Assembly: GCF_018390515.1 (NCBI RefSeq)
Contig: NZ_JAHBBK010000001.1
Span: forward strand, 1,116,001 to 1,180,000
Direction of reading: 5' to 3'
From: Mucilaginibacter sp. Bleaf8
GTDB taxonomy: Bacteria > Bacteroidota > Bacteroidia > Sphingobacteriales > Sphingobacteriaceae
Length of the DNA: 64,000 bases
Position numbers and translations under genes: made by a program. Numbering within the stretch: the stretch's first letter is position 1; each line of letters opens with the position of its first letter. Shown here in pieces: positions 50,079 to 59,363 of this stretch. The notes under the pieces were generated by a model that made no database searches, had not been told where the DNA came from, and worked only from the letters and a program-made list of their open reading frames with translations.

Positions 50079-50207
50079 CGGCTATCCGTCAACAGTGTGC
50101 CATTGTTTACTGACGTTGGTTTTACGCGCCAGCAGCGGCCATATGGGATACTGATTGCTGCTTATTTTTGTTTCCATAAAATTAATTTTTCAATATTTTA
50201 ACGAAAC

Positions 50208-50345
50208 ATGCAACAAAAGCAGTTGTTAGAGAGTAAGAGTATTAAAAGCCGAGTGATTATGATTATTATGACGATCCTTTATCTGTGTAAACGCTATAAC
50301 GTGGTAAGTTTTTTTAAGAAAAAGCCTGTTACCGTGCAGGCATAA
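50208..50345 (+). CDS. Candidate small protein, 45 residues
   Basis: ATG 50208 to TAA 50345, in the 324-bp gap between trxB and the XRE gene. The protein is basic, with a short hydrophobic centre (VIMIIMTILYLCKRYNVV) that could touch a membrane. It sits beside the small regulator cluster and is read toward the XRE gene. No family is recognised. There is no Shine-Dalgarno sequence, but that is normal here. The frame could be chance. Confidence 0.35.
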   Translation: MQQKQLLESKSIKSRVIMIIMTILYLCKRYNVVSFFKKKPVTVQA

Positions 50346-50351
50346 TGCTGC

Positions 50352-50741
50352 TTACTTTTTACTAAGCAGTTCAATAATGCGGTCTTTATCTTTCAATTGG
50401 CTTTCCAGTAAGCTGATCTGTTTGAGCAAACCTTCCTTTTCAACCCGGTAAACGGTATTTGGCTCGGCAGCAACTGTAGTCTCGAACCTCTCGTTTTGAT
50501 AAACAGCCGACTTCTTTGCCTTATTTTCTATGAAATAACTTATAGGCATCTGCAAAACTTCAGCAATCTTTTTAAGTGTTTTCAGCTTAATGCTATCCGT
50601 TGAAAGCATTTTGTAAAATCCAGCCTCGGTCATCTCTATATCTTTAGCCAATTCAGCCAGGGTTATACCCTTTACTTTAGCTTGTTGCCTGATGTTAACT
50701 TCTAAATTTTCAAAAAAACTATCTAATTGTTTACCAGGCAT
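50352..50741 (-). CDS. XRE-family helix-turn-helix regulator with C-terminal coiled coil
   Basis: 129 residues. Helix-turn-helix at about 18-72: ITLAELAKDIEMTEAGFYKM, STDSIKLKTLKKIAEVLQMP, then ISYFIE, a standard XRE/Cro fold ending. The C-terminus is charged and helical (LLKQISLLESQLKDKDRIIE), suitable for dimerisation. Base composition is A+T-rich. It is divergent from a second small HTH-like gene, and the spacer between them contains an ACTAAAC palindrome. This is the layout of a two-way regulatory switch, though no phage or mobile gene is adjacent. Confidence 0.85.
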   Translation of the reverse strand: MPGKQLDSFFENLEVNIRQQAKVKGITLAELAKDIEMTEAGFYKMLSTDSIKLKTLKKIAEVLQMPISYFIENKAKKSAVYQNERFETTVAAEPNTVYRVEKEGLLKQISLLESQLKDKDRIIELLSKK

Positions 50742-50785
50742 TTATACTAAATAAATATAAAAAAGTTTAGCCAAAATTGCTTTTT

Positions 50786-50808
50786 ACTAAACTTAAATTT
50801 AGTTTAGT
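50786..50808 (+). promoter_or_regulatory. ACTAAAC inverted repeat between divergent regulators
   Basis: ACTAAAC (50786-50792) and GTTTAGT (50802-50808), 9 bp apart with a near-palindromic centre. ACTAAA also occurs at 50746 and inverted at 50766-50770 (partial). A -7 element TAAATTTG for the plus gene sits 2 bp downstream at 50811-50818. It fits an operator shared by the two genes. Confidence 0.55.
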
Positions 50809-50860
50809 ATTAAATTTGAATTACAAAGTTTGGAATTTATTTGCCGAATTAAGTAAAAAT

Positions 50861-51160
50861 ATGCCTGATATTAAATATAAATACCGCATAAATGAACTTA
50901 TGCATCAGCTATCTGTTAATGAATATCGCAAAGCCATACGCTTGATCCCTATACAATTGGGCATAAGCGAGCGAACGTTTACCAATTATAGAAAAATAAG
51001 GCAGAATGACAAACGGGATATACCTCATGAAAAAGTGGATCTGTTGGAAAAGCTGTTTGGCTTAGCCACTGGCCAATTACAAAACTTTACATGGATTGCC
51101 CGGCCAATAGCCGAAACGAACGAGCAGGTTAAAAACTTGCCCAGGAAAATTAACCTTTAA
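50861..51160 (+). CDS. Small helical DNA-binding-like protein
   Basis: 99 residues from ATG 50861. An in-frame TTG at 50777 would place the operator within the gene and is unlikely. The centre reads like a helix-turn-helix: AIRLIPIQLGISERTFTNYR followed by a basic patch KIRQNDKRD. The last part (HEKVDLLEKLFGLATGQL) is a further helix. It is A+T-rich like the XRE gene it faces. The next gene starts 4 bp after its stop. Function beyond probable DNA binding is unknown. Confidence 0.65.
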   Translation: MPDIKYKYRINELMHQLSVNEYRKAIRLIPIQLGISERTFTNYRKIRQNDKRDIPHEKVDLLEKLFGLATGQLQNFTWIARPIAETNEQVKNLPRKINL

Positions 51161-51164
51161 ACCT

Positions 51165-51398
51165 ATGCCAAACATCAGTGAGCAGCAGCTGGTTGATATG
51201 CTGCAGGAACAGATTATAAAAAAAGCTGCATTTGACCATCAAATGCAGCAGCTACGTTTAGATGTTAACCCATCTACCCGAAGGCATCAGCGTAGTTCTT
51301 ATATCAGGACGCTTGCCAGCCACCTTACCCAAATCAACCTGCTGCTCGATTTATGGGCCGACACTTTCGAGTTGGATTTGGATAAGATACTGGAGTAA
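51165..51398 (+). CDS. Small protein of unknown function
   Basis: 77 residues, all helical and charged (SEQQLVDMLQEQIIKKAAFD), without a signal peptide, metal motif or membrane segment. It lies 4 bp after the small helix-turn-helix gene, so the two are a unit. I recognise no family. The stop is 14 bp before the end of the convergent LOG gene. Confidence 0.6.
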   Translation: MPNISEQQLVDMLQEQIIKKAAFDHQMQQLRLDVNPSTRRHQRSSYIRTLASHLTQINLLLDLWADTFELDLDKILE

Positions 51399-51412
51399 GT
51401 ATTAAGATTCGC

Positions 51413-51997
51413 CTATGTCAGGTTGCGGTCTTTAAACCAAACCTCGTCGGGCTTTACTTTAAAGCTGGCCATGGTAGCTACCAGCTCATCGGCATCAGCC
51501 GAGGTGAGCACCAGTTGGCGGTTTACCGGTTTCAGGAAACGCTGCTCTACCATCACGTCCATTTGCTTAAGCAAAAAATCGTAAAAGCCATTTACGTTCA
51601 ATATACCGATGGGTTTGTGGTGCAAGCCTAATTGCAGCCAGGTAAGCACCTCAAAAAACTCTTCGAGCGTACCAAAGCCGCCAGGTAAGGTAATAATGCC
51701 GTCGCACAAATCGTTCATCATTTGCTTGCGCTGGTGCATGTTCTCCACAATGTGCAGTTCGGTTAGGCTGGTATGGCCAACTTCCTTATCCATTAAAAAC
51801 TGTGGTATTACACCAACAGCTTTACCGCCTTGCTGCAACACGGCATCGGCAAGTAAACCCATTACCCCTACCCGGCCACCGCCAAATATCAGCGTTATAT
51901 CCCGGCTTACCATTACACGGGCCAGTTGCTCAATTGATTCTTTTAAAACCGGGTCACCATTGAAATTGGCTCCGCAAAATACACAGATCGATTTCAT
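51413..51997 (-). CDS. LOG family protein (TIGR00730)
   Basis: 194 residues. Conserved motifs: SICVFCGAN at the N-terminus, IFGGGRVGVMGLLADAVL near 37-54, and PGGFGTLEEFFEVLTWLQLG near 105-124, the PGGxGTxxE nucleotide-binding signature. LOG proteins are phosphoribohydrolases that release free bases from nucleoside monophosphates (cytokinin-activating in plants). In bacteria they are often labelled lysine decarboxylase in error. It is transcribed toward the small regulator cluster, 80 bp after the guaB end. Confidence 0.93.
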   Translation of the reverse strand: MKSICVFCGANFNGDPVLKESIEQLARVMVSRDITLIFGGGRVGVMGLLADAVLQQGGKAVGVIPQFLMDKEVGHTSLTELHIVENMHQRKQMMNDLCDGIITLPGGFGTLEEFFEVLTWLQLGLHHKPIGILNVNGFYDFLLKQMDVMVEQRFLKPVNRQLVLTSADADELVATMASFKVKPDEVWFKDRNLT

Positions 51998-52010
51998 ATA
52001 TTAAAAATAA

Positions 52011-52037
52011 ACTCCGGCCACTTGCAGCAACCGGAGT
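52011..52037 (-). terminator. Terminator after guaB
   Basis: ACTCCGG (52011-52017) and CCGGAGT (52031-52037), 13-nt loop, followed on the minus strand by TTTATTTTT. Confidence 0.7.
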
Positions 52038-52077
52038 AAGTAAAAGTATTATTTATTTGCCATTTATATGCCCTTGC

Positions 52078-53568
<1,491 letters not shown>

Positions 53569-53580
53569 TTATTTGCCGGG

Positions 53581-53612
53581 CAAAGATAGAATTAATTACC
53601 CATTACTGCAAA
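53581..53612 (-). promoter_or_regulatory. guaB promoter
   Basis: On the minus strand TTTG (53609-53612), exactly 20 bp, then TATCTTTG (53581-53588). This is the clearest Bacteroidota promoter in the window and a reference for the others. ATG is 33 bp downstream. Confidence 0.8.
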
Positions 53613-53753
53613 CGCGAAGTATTTATGTGTGGATTTGTGAGTTTTGGATGATAATTACTTATGTCAATTCATCTGTGCACAACCGCTCAGAAATATAAAC
53701 CGTTATTTAACCCATTTAATTATTAAAACAAAAAATCAATTATTGGCATTGGT

Positions 53754-53761
53754 TACTTTTG
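53754..53761 (+). promoter_or_regulatory. -7 element before the 53.8 kb secreted protein gene
   Basis: TACTTTTG fits TAnnTTTG, 25 bp before the ATG. No TTTG is found 19-21 bp further upstream. Confidence 0.4.
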
Positions 53762-53786
53762 TACACATACCTAACTATGTCTAACA

Positions 53787-54362
53787 ATGTCAAACACTTA
53801 CAAACCAATCAACCTAAAACTGCTGTTGATAGCAGTACTATTTTCACTCCCATTTTTTAGCCATGCGCAACCCGCACGCGCCTGCATTAAAATACTGGAA
53901 AAGAACCACGGCTTTCAGGATTTGAAAGTAGGTAGCCTGATAACTGATCTGGGCAACAAAGTGGAACAGGCCAAAGATCATGAGAACTACCTGCACGGCG
54001 TGCAGTACTACCAGGTAATTGATACCAACCTGCTTAAGGCGGGCAAAAATATTAAGATCAGCAAAATATGGCTGGGTGTATATCAGCAGAAAATCACCTA
54101 CATCCATTTGTACCTGGACCCAAGCTGTGGGAAAAGCATGTTAACCGAATTAAAAAGCAATTACGGCGCCGGGTTGCAACCTAACCGCAGGATGAAAAAA
54201 TACCATTGGAAAAGCAGCCATGTATTACTGCGCCTTAACCTGAACGACCCGAATAATGCAGCCGTGCTTTATGCCGACCGCGATTTGAATGAACAGGTTT
54301 TTGCACAACTCACTAACGCGGCAAGCGACGAGCCAACGGAATTCATCACCAAAGCGCCCTGA
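53787..54362 (+). CDS. Small secreted protein of unknown function
   Basis: 191 residues. Signal peptide near 10-28 (LKLLLIAVLFSLPFFSHAQ). The mature part has two cysteines (ARACIKIL and DPSCGKS) and several beta-strand-like stretches (IWLGVYQQKITYIHLYLD). I recognise no domain. It has a -7 element and a terminator of its own, so it is a single-gene unit convergent with the M16 pair. Confidence 0.65.
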   Translation: MSNTYKPINLKLLLIAVLFSLPFFSHAQPARACIKILEKNHGFQDLKVGSLITDLGNKVEQAKDHENYLHGVQYYQVIDTNLLKAGKNIKISKIWLGVYQQKITYIHLYLDPSCGKSMLTELKSNYGAGLQPNRRMKKYHWKSSHVLLRLNLNDPNNAAVLYADRDLNEQVFAQLTNAASDEPTEFITKAP

Positions 54363-54368
54363 AATAAC

Positions 54369-54395
54369 AAAGGCGATGCATAATGCATCGCCTTT
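54369..54395. terminator. Bidirectional terminator between convergent genes
   Basis: AAAGGCGATGCAT (54369-54381) with ATGCATCGCCTTT (54383-54395), a perfect 13-bp stem closed around a single base. Both convergent genes stop within 20 bp of it. Confidence 0.85.
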
Positions 54396-54414
54396 ATTGC
54401 TTTAATGAATACAG

Positions 54415-55695
54415 TTATTCGTATTTACCAACAATCACCTTGTAAAAATCATCAAAGTGCAGGTATTGGTTAGCCAGCTGTTGTAATTGCTCGGCGGTAA
54501 CCGTTTTTACAATCTCGGTATAACGGTTGTAGTAATCCAGATCCAAGCCAGAGAAGTACACGTTCTTGAACTTATCGGCATGCGAGAAAACGTTTTCCAA
54601 ACTACCTAACAGCGAACCCAGCATGTAGTTACGCACCAGGGACAATTCTTCTTCACTGATTTGTTCAGTTTTAAGCAGATTGATCTCTTTTTCAATTTCG
54701 TTAACCGCACTACGGCACACATCAGCACCAACCTCGGTAGCAATAAAAAATGCACCGGCATCTCTCAAGGATGTAATGCCCGAGCCAATGCCGTAGGTGT
54801 AGCCCTTGTCTTCACGGATATTAGCCATTAACCTTGAGCCAAAATAACCGCCCAGTACCGTGTTTAGTACCTGCAGGGCCGGAAAGTCAGGATGCGAACG
54901 GTTTACCATTTGCACCCCCATACGTATGGCCGATTGCAGAGCCTGCGGCTTTTCTGTAAAGTAGAAACGCTCGGCGGCGGGCTGTAATTCGGGTTGCGCA
55001 GTATCAGCGGCCTGAGCTGCATTATCCCAGTCAGCTTCAAAAGCACTCGTAATCTGATTTAAAGTTGCTTCATCAACCTTACCGGCTATTACCAGCGTAC
55101 AGTTTGAGGGTTGATACATATTCTCAAAGTGCTGCAATAGGTCAGCACGCTGCAACTGCTCAAAATCTTTCAGCTCGGAAGTTAATCCGTATATGGTATT
55201 TCCATACAGCGCTTTGTTAAAGGCACGGCGGGCCAGCATATCATTCTTTTGCAGGCTCACCTGTAGCTTTTGCTGCTGGTTGCGTATAAATGTTTCCACC
55301 TCCTTTTCAGGGAACTGGCTATCTGTAAGGATGCTTTTAATTACCGGCAAGGTATTACCCAGGTGGCGGTTAAGGCTGTAAAGCGTTAACTGCGATTGGT
55401 CGTAACCATAATCGGCCTGTAAAAAGGCCCCATAATAATCAATCTGGTCGGCAATCTGCGCGGCATTCAGCTTTGATGTACCCTCGGTAAGCAGGGAGTT
55501 TACGGCCAGGTTAAGCAAAGGCTTAGCTGGGTTAAAACGCAGGTTACCAAAAATCCACTCAATGCGCACCAGTTCCTGATCGCCGGAGTTGAACCAGAAA
55601 ACCTGGCAGCCGTTAGCCAATACTTTATGCCCCGGCTTAATTAAATTTATATGATCAATAGCCTTTGATTCAGGCGCGATAGTTCTATCTAACAT
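54415..55695 (-). CDS. M16-family peptidase subunit without zinc motif
   Basis: 426 residues with the M16 fold (WIFGNLRFNPAKPLLNLAVN, then LNTVLGGYFGSRLMANIRED and YTYGIGS). The HxxEH zinc motif is missing; the equivalent region reads LLTEGTSKLNAAQI. It is the non-catalytic partner of the active M16 protein encoded 7 bp upstream. Paired active and inactive M16 proteins form heterodimeric peptidases in many bacteria. The retained GYFGSR-type motif contacts substrate. There is no signal peptide, so the pair is probably cytosolic. Confidence 0.88.
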   Translation of the reverse strand: MLDRTIAPESKAIDHINLIKPGHKVLANGCQVFWFNSGDQELVRIEWIFGNLRFNPAKPLLNLAVNSLLTEGTSKLNAAQIADQIDYYGAFLQADYGYDQSQLTLYSLNRHLGNTLPVIKSILTDSQFPEKEVETFIRNQQQKLQVSLQKNDMLARRAFNKALYGNTIYGLTSELKDFEQLQRADLLQHFENMYQPSNCTLVIAGKVDEATLNQITSAFEADWDNAAQAADTAQPELQPAAERFYFTEKPQALQSAIRMGVQMVNRSHPDFPALQVLNTVLGGYFGSRLMANIREDKGYTYGIGSGITSLRDAGAFFIATEVGADVCRSAVNEIEKEINLLKTEQISEEELSLVRNYMLGSLLGSLENVFSHADKFKNVYFSGLDLDYYNRYTEIVKTVTAEQLQQLANQYLHFDDFYKVIVGKYE

Positions 55696-55702
55696 AAGCT
55701 GT

Positions 55703-56941
55703 TTATTTTTCGGCCAGGTAAATTAAAGTAGATGAATTATCCTTACGGAAGATGGCCTTGGCCTGCTCCTGAATTTGCTGCGCAGTTACGGCCAGGTAAT
55801 TTTCCGTTTCGCGGTTAAATAAATCGGCATCGCCCAGCAATTCGAAGTAAGCCAGGTTCATGGCCTTGTCAAGCAGGGCCATTTCGGCAAACACCATGGT
55901 CGATTCTGTTTTATTTTTAACCTTGGTCAGCTCATCAACAGGTATTTGTTCAGCACACAGCTTTTGCAGCTCCTGCCAAACAGCGGCTTCGGCTTCTTCA
56001 ATACTGATATTTTCGAGCGGCTTACCCTCTACTACCAGCATGCCGGTATCCAGGCTACCGGTAAGGTAAGCATGTATTTCACTAAATACCGGTGTATCCT
56101 TAACCAATGCACGGTGCAATCGGGCCGACTGGCCGCGTGATAAAATATCCGATATCAGGTCAATTGCGTAATAGTGCTCGTCCATACGGCCGGGCACCTG
56201 GAAGGTGATATAAATATCATTCAGCGGCACTTTGGCAGTAACGGTTTCGCGGCGCTCTTCACGCTGCTCCGGCTCCTGCGGTAAGTTACGGTTATACTTT
56301 TCGCCGGCTGGTATAGGGGCAAACCACTTGTCGCAAAGCGCTTTCACCTGATCGGGCGTAACATCGCCACCTACTACCATAATAGCATTTTGCGGATTGT
56401 AGTGCTTTTTAAAGAATGCTTTTACATCCTCTATCTGTGCATTTTCAATATGCGATAATTCTTTACCGATGGTGGCCCACTGATAAGGGTGCGTTTTATA
56501 TACCAGCGGACGCAAACGTAACCATACATCGCCGTAAGGCTGGTTCAGGTAGCGTTGCTTAAACTCTTCCATTACCACATTGCGCTGCACTTCCAGGCTC
56601 TTTTCGCTAAAAGCCAGGTTAAGCATGCGGTCGCTCTCCAGCCAAAAGGCAGTTTCGAGATTTACGGCCGGAAGCGTGATGTAATAGTTGGTTATATCGT
56701 TGCTGGTGAAGGCATTATTTTCGCCGCCCACGCGCTGCAGGGGCTCGTCATAAACCGGTATGTTAACCGATCCGCCGAACATCAGGTGCTCAAACAAGTG
56801 AGCAAAACCGGTTTGCTCCGGGTTTTCATCGCGTGCGCCAACATCGTACAAAATGTTAACCACCGCCATGGGAGTTGTATGATCTTCATGAACAATAACC
56901 CGCAGGCCATTGTCCAATGTAAAACGGTTGAATTTAACCAT
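55703..56941 (-). CDS. M16-family zinc peptidase, catalytic subunit
   Basis: 412 residues. Inverted zinc motif H48-L-F-E51-H52 in TGFAHLFEHLMFGG. The downstream Glu is in NVVMEEFKQRYLN. The C-terminal half keeps the fold but not the motif, as expected for a 45-kDa M16B protein. It degrades small peptides with the inactive partner that follows 7 bp downstream. No signal peptide is visible. A TACCTTTG promoter element lies upstream. Confidence 0.93.
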   Translation of the reverse strand: MVKFNRFTLDNGLRVIVHEDHTTPMAVVNILYDVGARDENPEQTGFAHLFEHLMFGGSVNIPVYDEPLQRVGGENNAFTSNDITNYYITLPAVNLETAFWLESDRMLNLAFSEKSLEVQRNVVMEEFKQRYLNQPYGDVWLRLRPLVYKTHPYQWATIGKELSHIENAQIEDVKAFFKKHYNPQNAIMVVGGDVTPDQVKALCDKWFAPIPAGEKYNRNLPQEPEQREERRETVTAKVPLNDIYITFQVPGRMDEHYYAIDLISDILSRGQSARLHRALVKDTPVFSEIHAYLTGSLDTGMLVVEGKPLENISIEEAEAAVWQELQKLCAEQIPVDELTKVKNKTESTMVFAEMALLDKAMNLAYFELLGDADLFNRETENYLAVTAQQIQEQAKAIFRKDNSSTLIYLAEK

Positions 56942-56971
56942 GTAGTTTCAGAACAAAATTTAAAGTGGCAG

Positions 56972-56979
56972 CAAAGGTA
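56972..56979 (-). promoter_or_regulatory. -7 element of the M16 operon
   Basis: TACCTTTG on the minus strand, 31 bp before the ATG at 56941. A TTTG at the right distance was not found, so this is a -7 match only. Confidence 0.45.
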
Positions 56980-57088
56980 CGGTTTTTAAACAATCGAAGT
57001 AATTGTATTATCTTGACCCGTGTTTTGTAACCGCCTGCCGGATTTACAGAACACTTCCCTGTGATGCATCCTGTTTGAATGAACCAAC

Positions 57089-57658
57089 ATGAAAAGCAAG
57101 CCAGATTTATTACAACAAATAGAAACACTTGAAGGCAAAACAGGCATTTTGGCTTTAGCCAGCCAGTTGCACAAACAGAACATAGCCATACAAGATTTAT
57201 TAGAAATAACCCTGCATCCCGAACATCTGTTTTCGTTCCGTGCCGCCTGGGTATTGGAAAACGTGATACTGCACAATGTTCATCTGTATGCACAAGATAT
57301 AGTACCTATTCTGGCGTATGGCAAACGGATTAAAAACCCGAGCTGCCAGCGGCACTATGCCAAAATTTATGGCCATTTCACCAGCGCTAAAGCTGCAGCT
57401 GAGCAGCTCAATCAAACTGATTTAGACCCTATGGTTGAACAATGTTTTGACTGGCTGATAGACGAGCAGGTATTAGTGGCAGTTAAAGCAAGGGCAGCAG
57501 AAGTACTATTCAATTTGCGGCACCGTTATAATTGGATAGATGATGAACTGCCGCCATTATTAGAGAAGCTGATGTATAACGGCAGCCCTGCTATACTTTC
57601 AACAGGGCGCCGTTTACTTGGTAAGTTAGATAGCAAAAGAAAGCTTAGTCGGCTTTAG
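57089..57658 (+). CDS. Conserved HEAT-like helical protein
   Basis: 189 residues, no signal peptide, helical throughout. ITLHPEHLFSFRAAWVLENV and VKARAAEVLFNLRHRYNWID look like HEAT-type repeat helices (alanine- and leucine-spaced). No catalytic motif is visible. Its last 14 bp overlap the end of the convergent gene at 57645. Divergent from the M16 pair. Function unknown; a protein-interaction role is inferred from the repeat-like helices only. Confidence 0.65.
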   Translation: MKSKPDLLQQIETLEGKTGILALASQLHKQNIAIQDLLEITLHPEHLFSFRAAWVLENVILHNVHLYAQDIVPILAYGKRIKNPSCQRHYAKIYGHFTSAKAAAEQLNQTDLDPMVEQCFDWLIDEQVLVAVKARAAEVLFNLRHRYNWIDDELPPLLEKLMYNGSPAILSTGRRLLGKLDSKRKLSRL

Positions 57659-57998
57659 GGCGGTCGCTGCCGTGCAGGTTATCGCTCACCTGGTGGTGGT
57701 GCAGCTTGGCTTCAATGGCCGATGAACTGTTGTTGGCATACGTACCATAGGCGTCAACTAAAACACCTTTCAGGTTATGCTTAGCTGATGAAATGGCATA
57801 CACAATCGACATATCAGACGGGTTGCTTGGACCCTCAAAACGGTAAAACTCGTCTACCTCAAAATCATCAGCGGTTAAATGTATATTTTGCGACTTGTCC
57901 TGAATGTTATCCGCATCGTCATCGAAGCTCAGGTTGGCCGTATATCCTCTTTGTAATAAATCGTTAGTGGCATCCACTAAGGTTTCATAATTTTTCAT
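57645..57998 (-). CDS. Small conserved Bacteroidota protein, unknown function
   Basis: 117 residues. The start MKNYETLVDATNDLLQRGY followed by an acidic region (FDDDADNIQDKS) is typical of a small Bacteroidota family that databases often label, probably in error, phosphoribosylpyrophosphate synthetase (from memory). The size is too small for that enzyme and no PRPP-binding motif is present. VYAISSAKHNLKGVLVDAYG forms the core. Its stop overlaps the convergent gene by 14 bp. Cytosolic; function unknown. Confidence 0.65.
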   Translation of the reverse strand: MKNYETLVDATNDLLQRGYTANLSFDDDADNIQDKSQNIHLTADDFEVDEFYRFEGPSNPSDMSIVYAISSAKHNLKGVLVDAYGTYANNSSSAIEAKLHHHQVSDNLHGSDRPKAD

Positions 57999-58067
57999 GG
58001 TAGTATCTATTTAAGTTGCGTGCAGTATTTGCAATGTGTTTATTTATTAAACTGCTAAAAGCCACCT

Positions 58068-58091
58068 GTTGTTTGCGATGCAGGTGGTTTT
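58068..58091. terminator. Hairpin between ferritin and the 57.6 kb gene
   Basis: AAAGCCACCTG (from 58068) pairs with CAGGTGGTTTT (to 58091), with one mismatch or wobble pair and a short loop. It is a second hairpin beyond the ferritin terminator at 58150-58179, so read-through would meet two in a row. Confidence 0.45.
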
Positions 58092-58149
58092 ATATATTAA
58101 TTACTACCACCTAAACGCACTTAAAAAAAGCAAAAAGAACTATAAAAGA

Positions 58150-58179
58150 AAAGCCGGCGTATTGGTATACGCCGGCTTT
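58150..58179. terminator. Terminator after ferritin
   Basis: AAAGCCGGCGTAT (58150-58162) with ATACGCCGGCTTT (58167-58179), perfect 13-bp stem and a 4-nt loop, flanked by T-rich runs on both strands. It lies 27 bp past the ferritin stop. Confidence 0.85.
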
Positions 58180-58205
58180 TTATTGCAGATATAAAGCACG
58201 CCTTA

Positions 58206-58742
58206 TTATTCGGCAGCTTCGCTATCGTATTTAATTTTGTTAACGTGCTTGTCAATTTCCCACAAGCCGGTGCCTTCTTCGCCAATAACCTCGAACAGTT
58301 CCAGCGCACGACGGGCTTTGTACTCTTCTTCGCGTTGTTCTTTCATAAACCAGTTCAGGAATTCAAAAGTTACAAAATCCTGCTCTTTCATGCAGTTAGC
58401 TGCAATGTTTTTGAAAGATTGGGTAATGGCTACTTCCTGCTCCAAAGCATCTTCAAATACTTCGCGCAATGAGGTATAATCGTGCTTAATGCCGCTTACT
58501 TCTGGTGAGATAGCGCTGCCACCCATATCCAGCACATACTTAAACAATTTCAGCTGGTGATAACGCTCCTCGTCCGATTGTTTAGAAAAGTAATCAGATG
58601 AGTAGTCGAATCCGTTTTGGTTACACCATGAAGCCATTGCCAGGTACAATGCTGATGAATGAGCTTCTTTTTTTATTTGTTGATTTAAAAGAGCTTCGAT
58701 ATCTGTAGACAGTAAGCTCTTGATACGCATAATATCTTTCAT
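58206..58742 (-). CDS. Ferritin (non-heme iron storage protein)
   Basis: 178 residues, four-helix ferritin fold. The ferroxidase-centre residues are in place: Glu in LNQQIKKEAHSSALYLAMAS, E-E-R-Y-H in the second helix, and the E/Q pattern of LEQEVAITQSFKN and TFEFLNWFMKEQREEE. It stores iron as a 24-subunit shell in the cytosol. The Met at residue 5 is an alternative start. It is followed by a strong terminator. A conserved unknown protein is encoded 170 bp upstream on the same strand. Confidence 0.95.
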   Translation of the reverse strand: MKDIMRIKSLLSTDIEALLNQQIKKEAHSSALYLAMASWCNQNGFDYSSDYFSKQSDEERYHQLKLFKYVLDMGGSAISPEVSGIKHDYTSLREVFEDALEQEVAITQSFKNIAANCMKEQDFVTFEFLNWFMKEQREEEYKARRALELFEVIGEEGTGLWEIDKHVNKIKYDSEAAE

Positions 58743-58912
58743 AATACTTTACAGTTTAGTGCTGTTGTAATAAGATTGTATGCAATAATAGTGCTATAAA
58801 TTTTGATGACAGAATTTAATAGCAATATGAAATAAGTCTAAATTAGTGAATTACACCAACTTGGCGGTAATCTGATATAGCGAGAAAAACTTGACTTGCA
58901 GATAATTTACAA

Positions 58913-59278
58913 TCAGATAACGATTCTGCTCAGGCGGTCATGAATGATCTGGTTGAGTTCCAGCATCACAAAGGTTCCTTCCAGCAGTTCTTTAAGTGCA
59001 ATGATTTGTAATAAATTTAAGAAGTAGCAATGATTACATGCACAGATAAACACCATCTCAATTTCGGGTGATTTGCTGTTGTCCAATAACAACGCTTCAA
59101 TATTTACCCTATAGATGGAAGTTTTTAGCTTCATCAGGCCGCGGTAATCAAACTTAACCAGCTTGCCGGCAAAATCTATATACCAGCAACGTTCGCGGTC
59201 GCACTGGTAAACAGCACCAGTACGGGTAGAAAACACCTCGGTAAAATTTACAGCATTCTGAGTTTTTGCAGCGATCAT
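58913..59278 (-). CDS. Small conserved protein, unknown function
   Basis: 121 residues from ATG 59278; the GTG just before is the longer alternative. The core TRTGAVYQCDRERCWYIDFA has two Cys separated by four residues, and there is a second pair in FICACNHCYFLNL. A conserved Bacteroidota family of unknown role, which may bind a metal through these cysteines (inference). It has a well-formed promoter whose -7 box ends 8 bp before the ATG, and a 10-bp inverted repeat flanks the -33 box. It lies upstream of ferritin, but the 170-bp gap argues against one transcript. Confidence 0.65.
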   Translation of the reverse strand: MIAAKTQNAVNFTEVFSTRTGAVYQCDRERCWYIDFAGKLVKFDYRGLMKLKTSIYRVNIEALLLDNSKSPEIEMVFICACNHCYFLNLLQIIALKELLEGTFVMLELNQIIHDRLSRIVI

Positions 59279-59285
59279 CACACTG

Positions 59286-59316
59286 CAAATTTAAACCTAT
59301 TTAGAAATAGTCCAAA
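59286..59316 (-). promoter_or_regulatory. Promoter of the 58.9 kb gene
   Basis: On the minus strand TTTG (59313-59316), 19 bp, then TAAATTTG (59286-59293). The ATG follows 7 bp later, so the message would be nearly leaderless. Confidence 0.65.
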
Positions 59317-59340
59317 TAATATTTAAAACTTTTCTAAATA
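59298..59340 (-). promoter_or_regulatory. Inverted repeat flanking the -33 box (candidate operator)
   Basis: TATTTAGAAA (59298-59307) and TTTCTAAATA (59331-59340), perfect 10-bp arms 23 bp apart. One arm lies between the -33 and -7 boxes and the other just upstream of -33, so a dimeric or paired regulator could block the promoter. Iron or manganese control is possible given ferritin nearby, but is not shown. Confidence 0.5.
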
Positions 59341-59363
59341 ACCACACCCATTGCTGCTGTATG

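Noticed and set aside
50208-51398. Considered as a prophage remnant or anti-phage system.
   Set aside because: No integrase, phage structural gene, nuclease, reverse transcriptase or att-like repeat is visible; only small regulators are seen.
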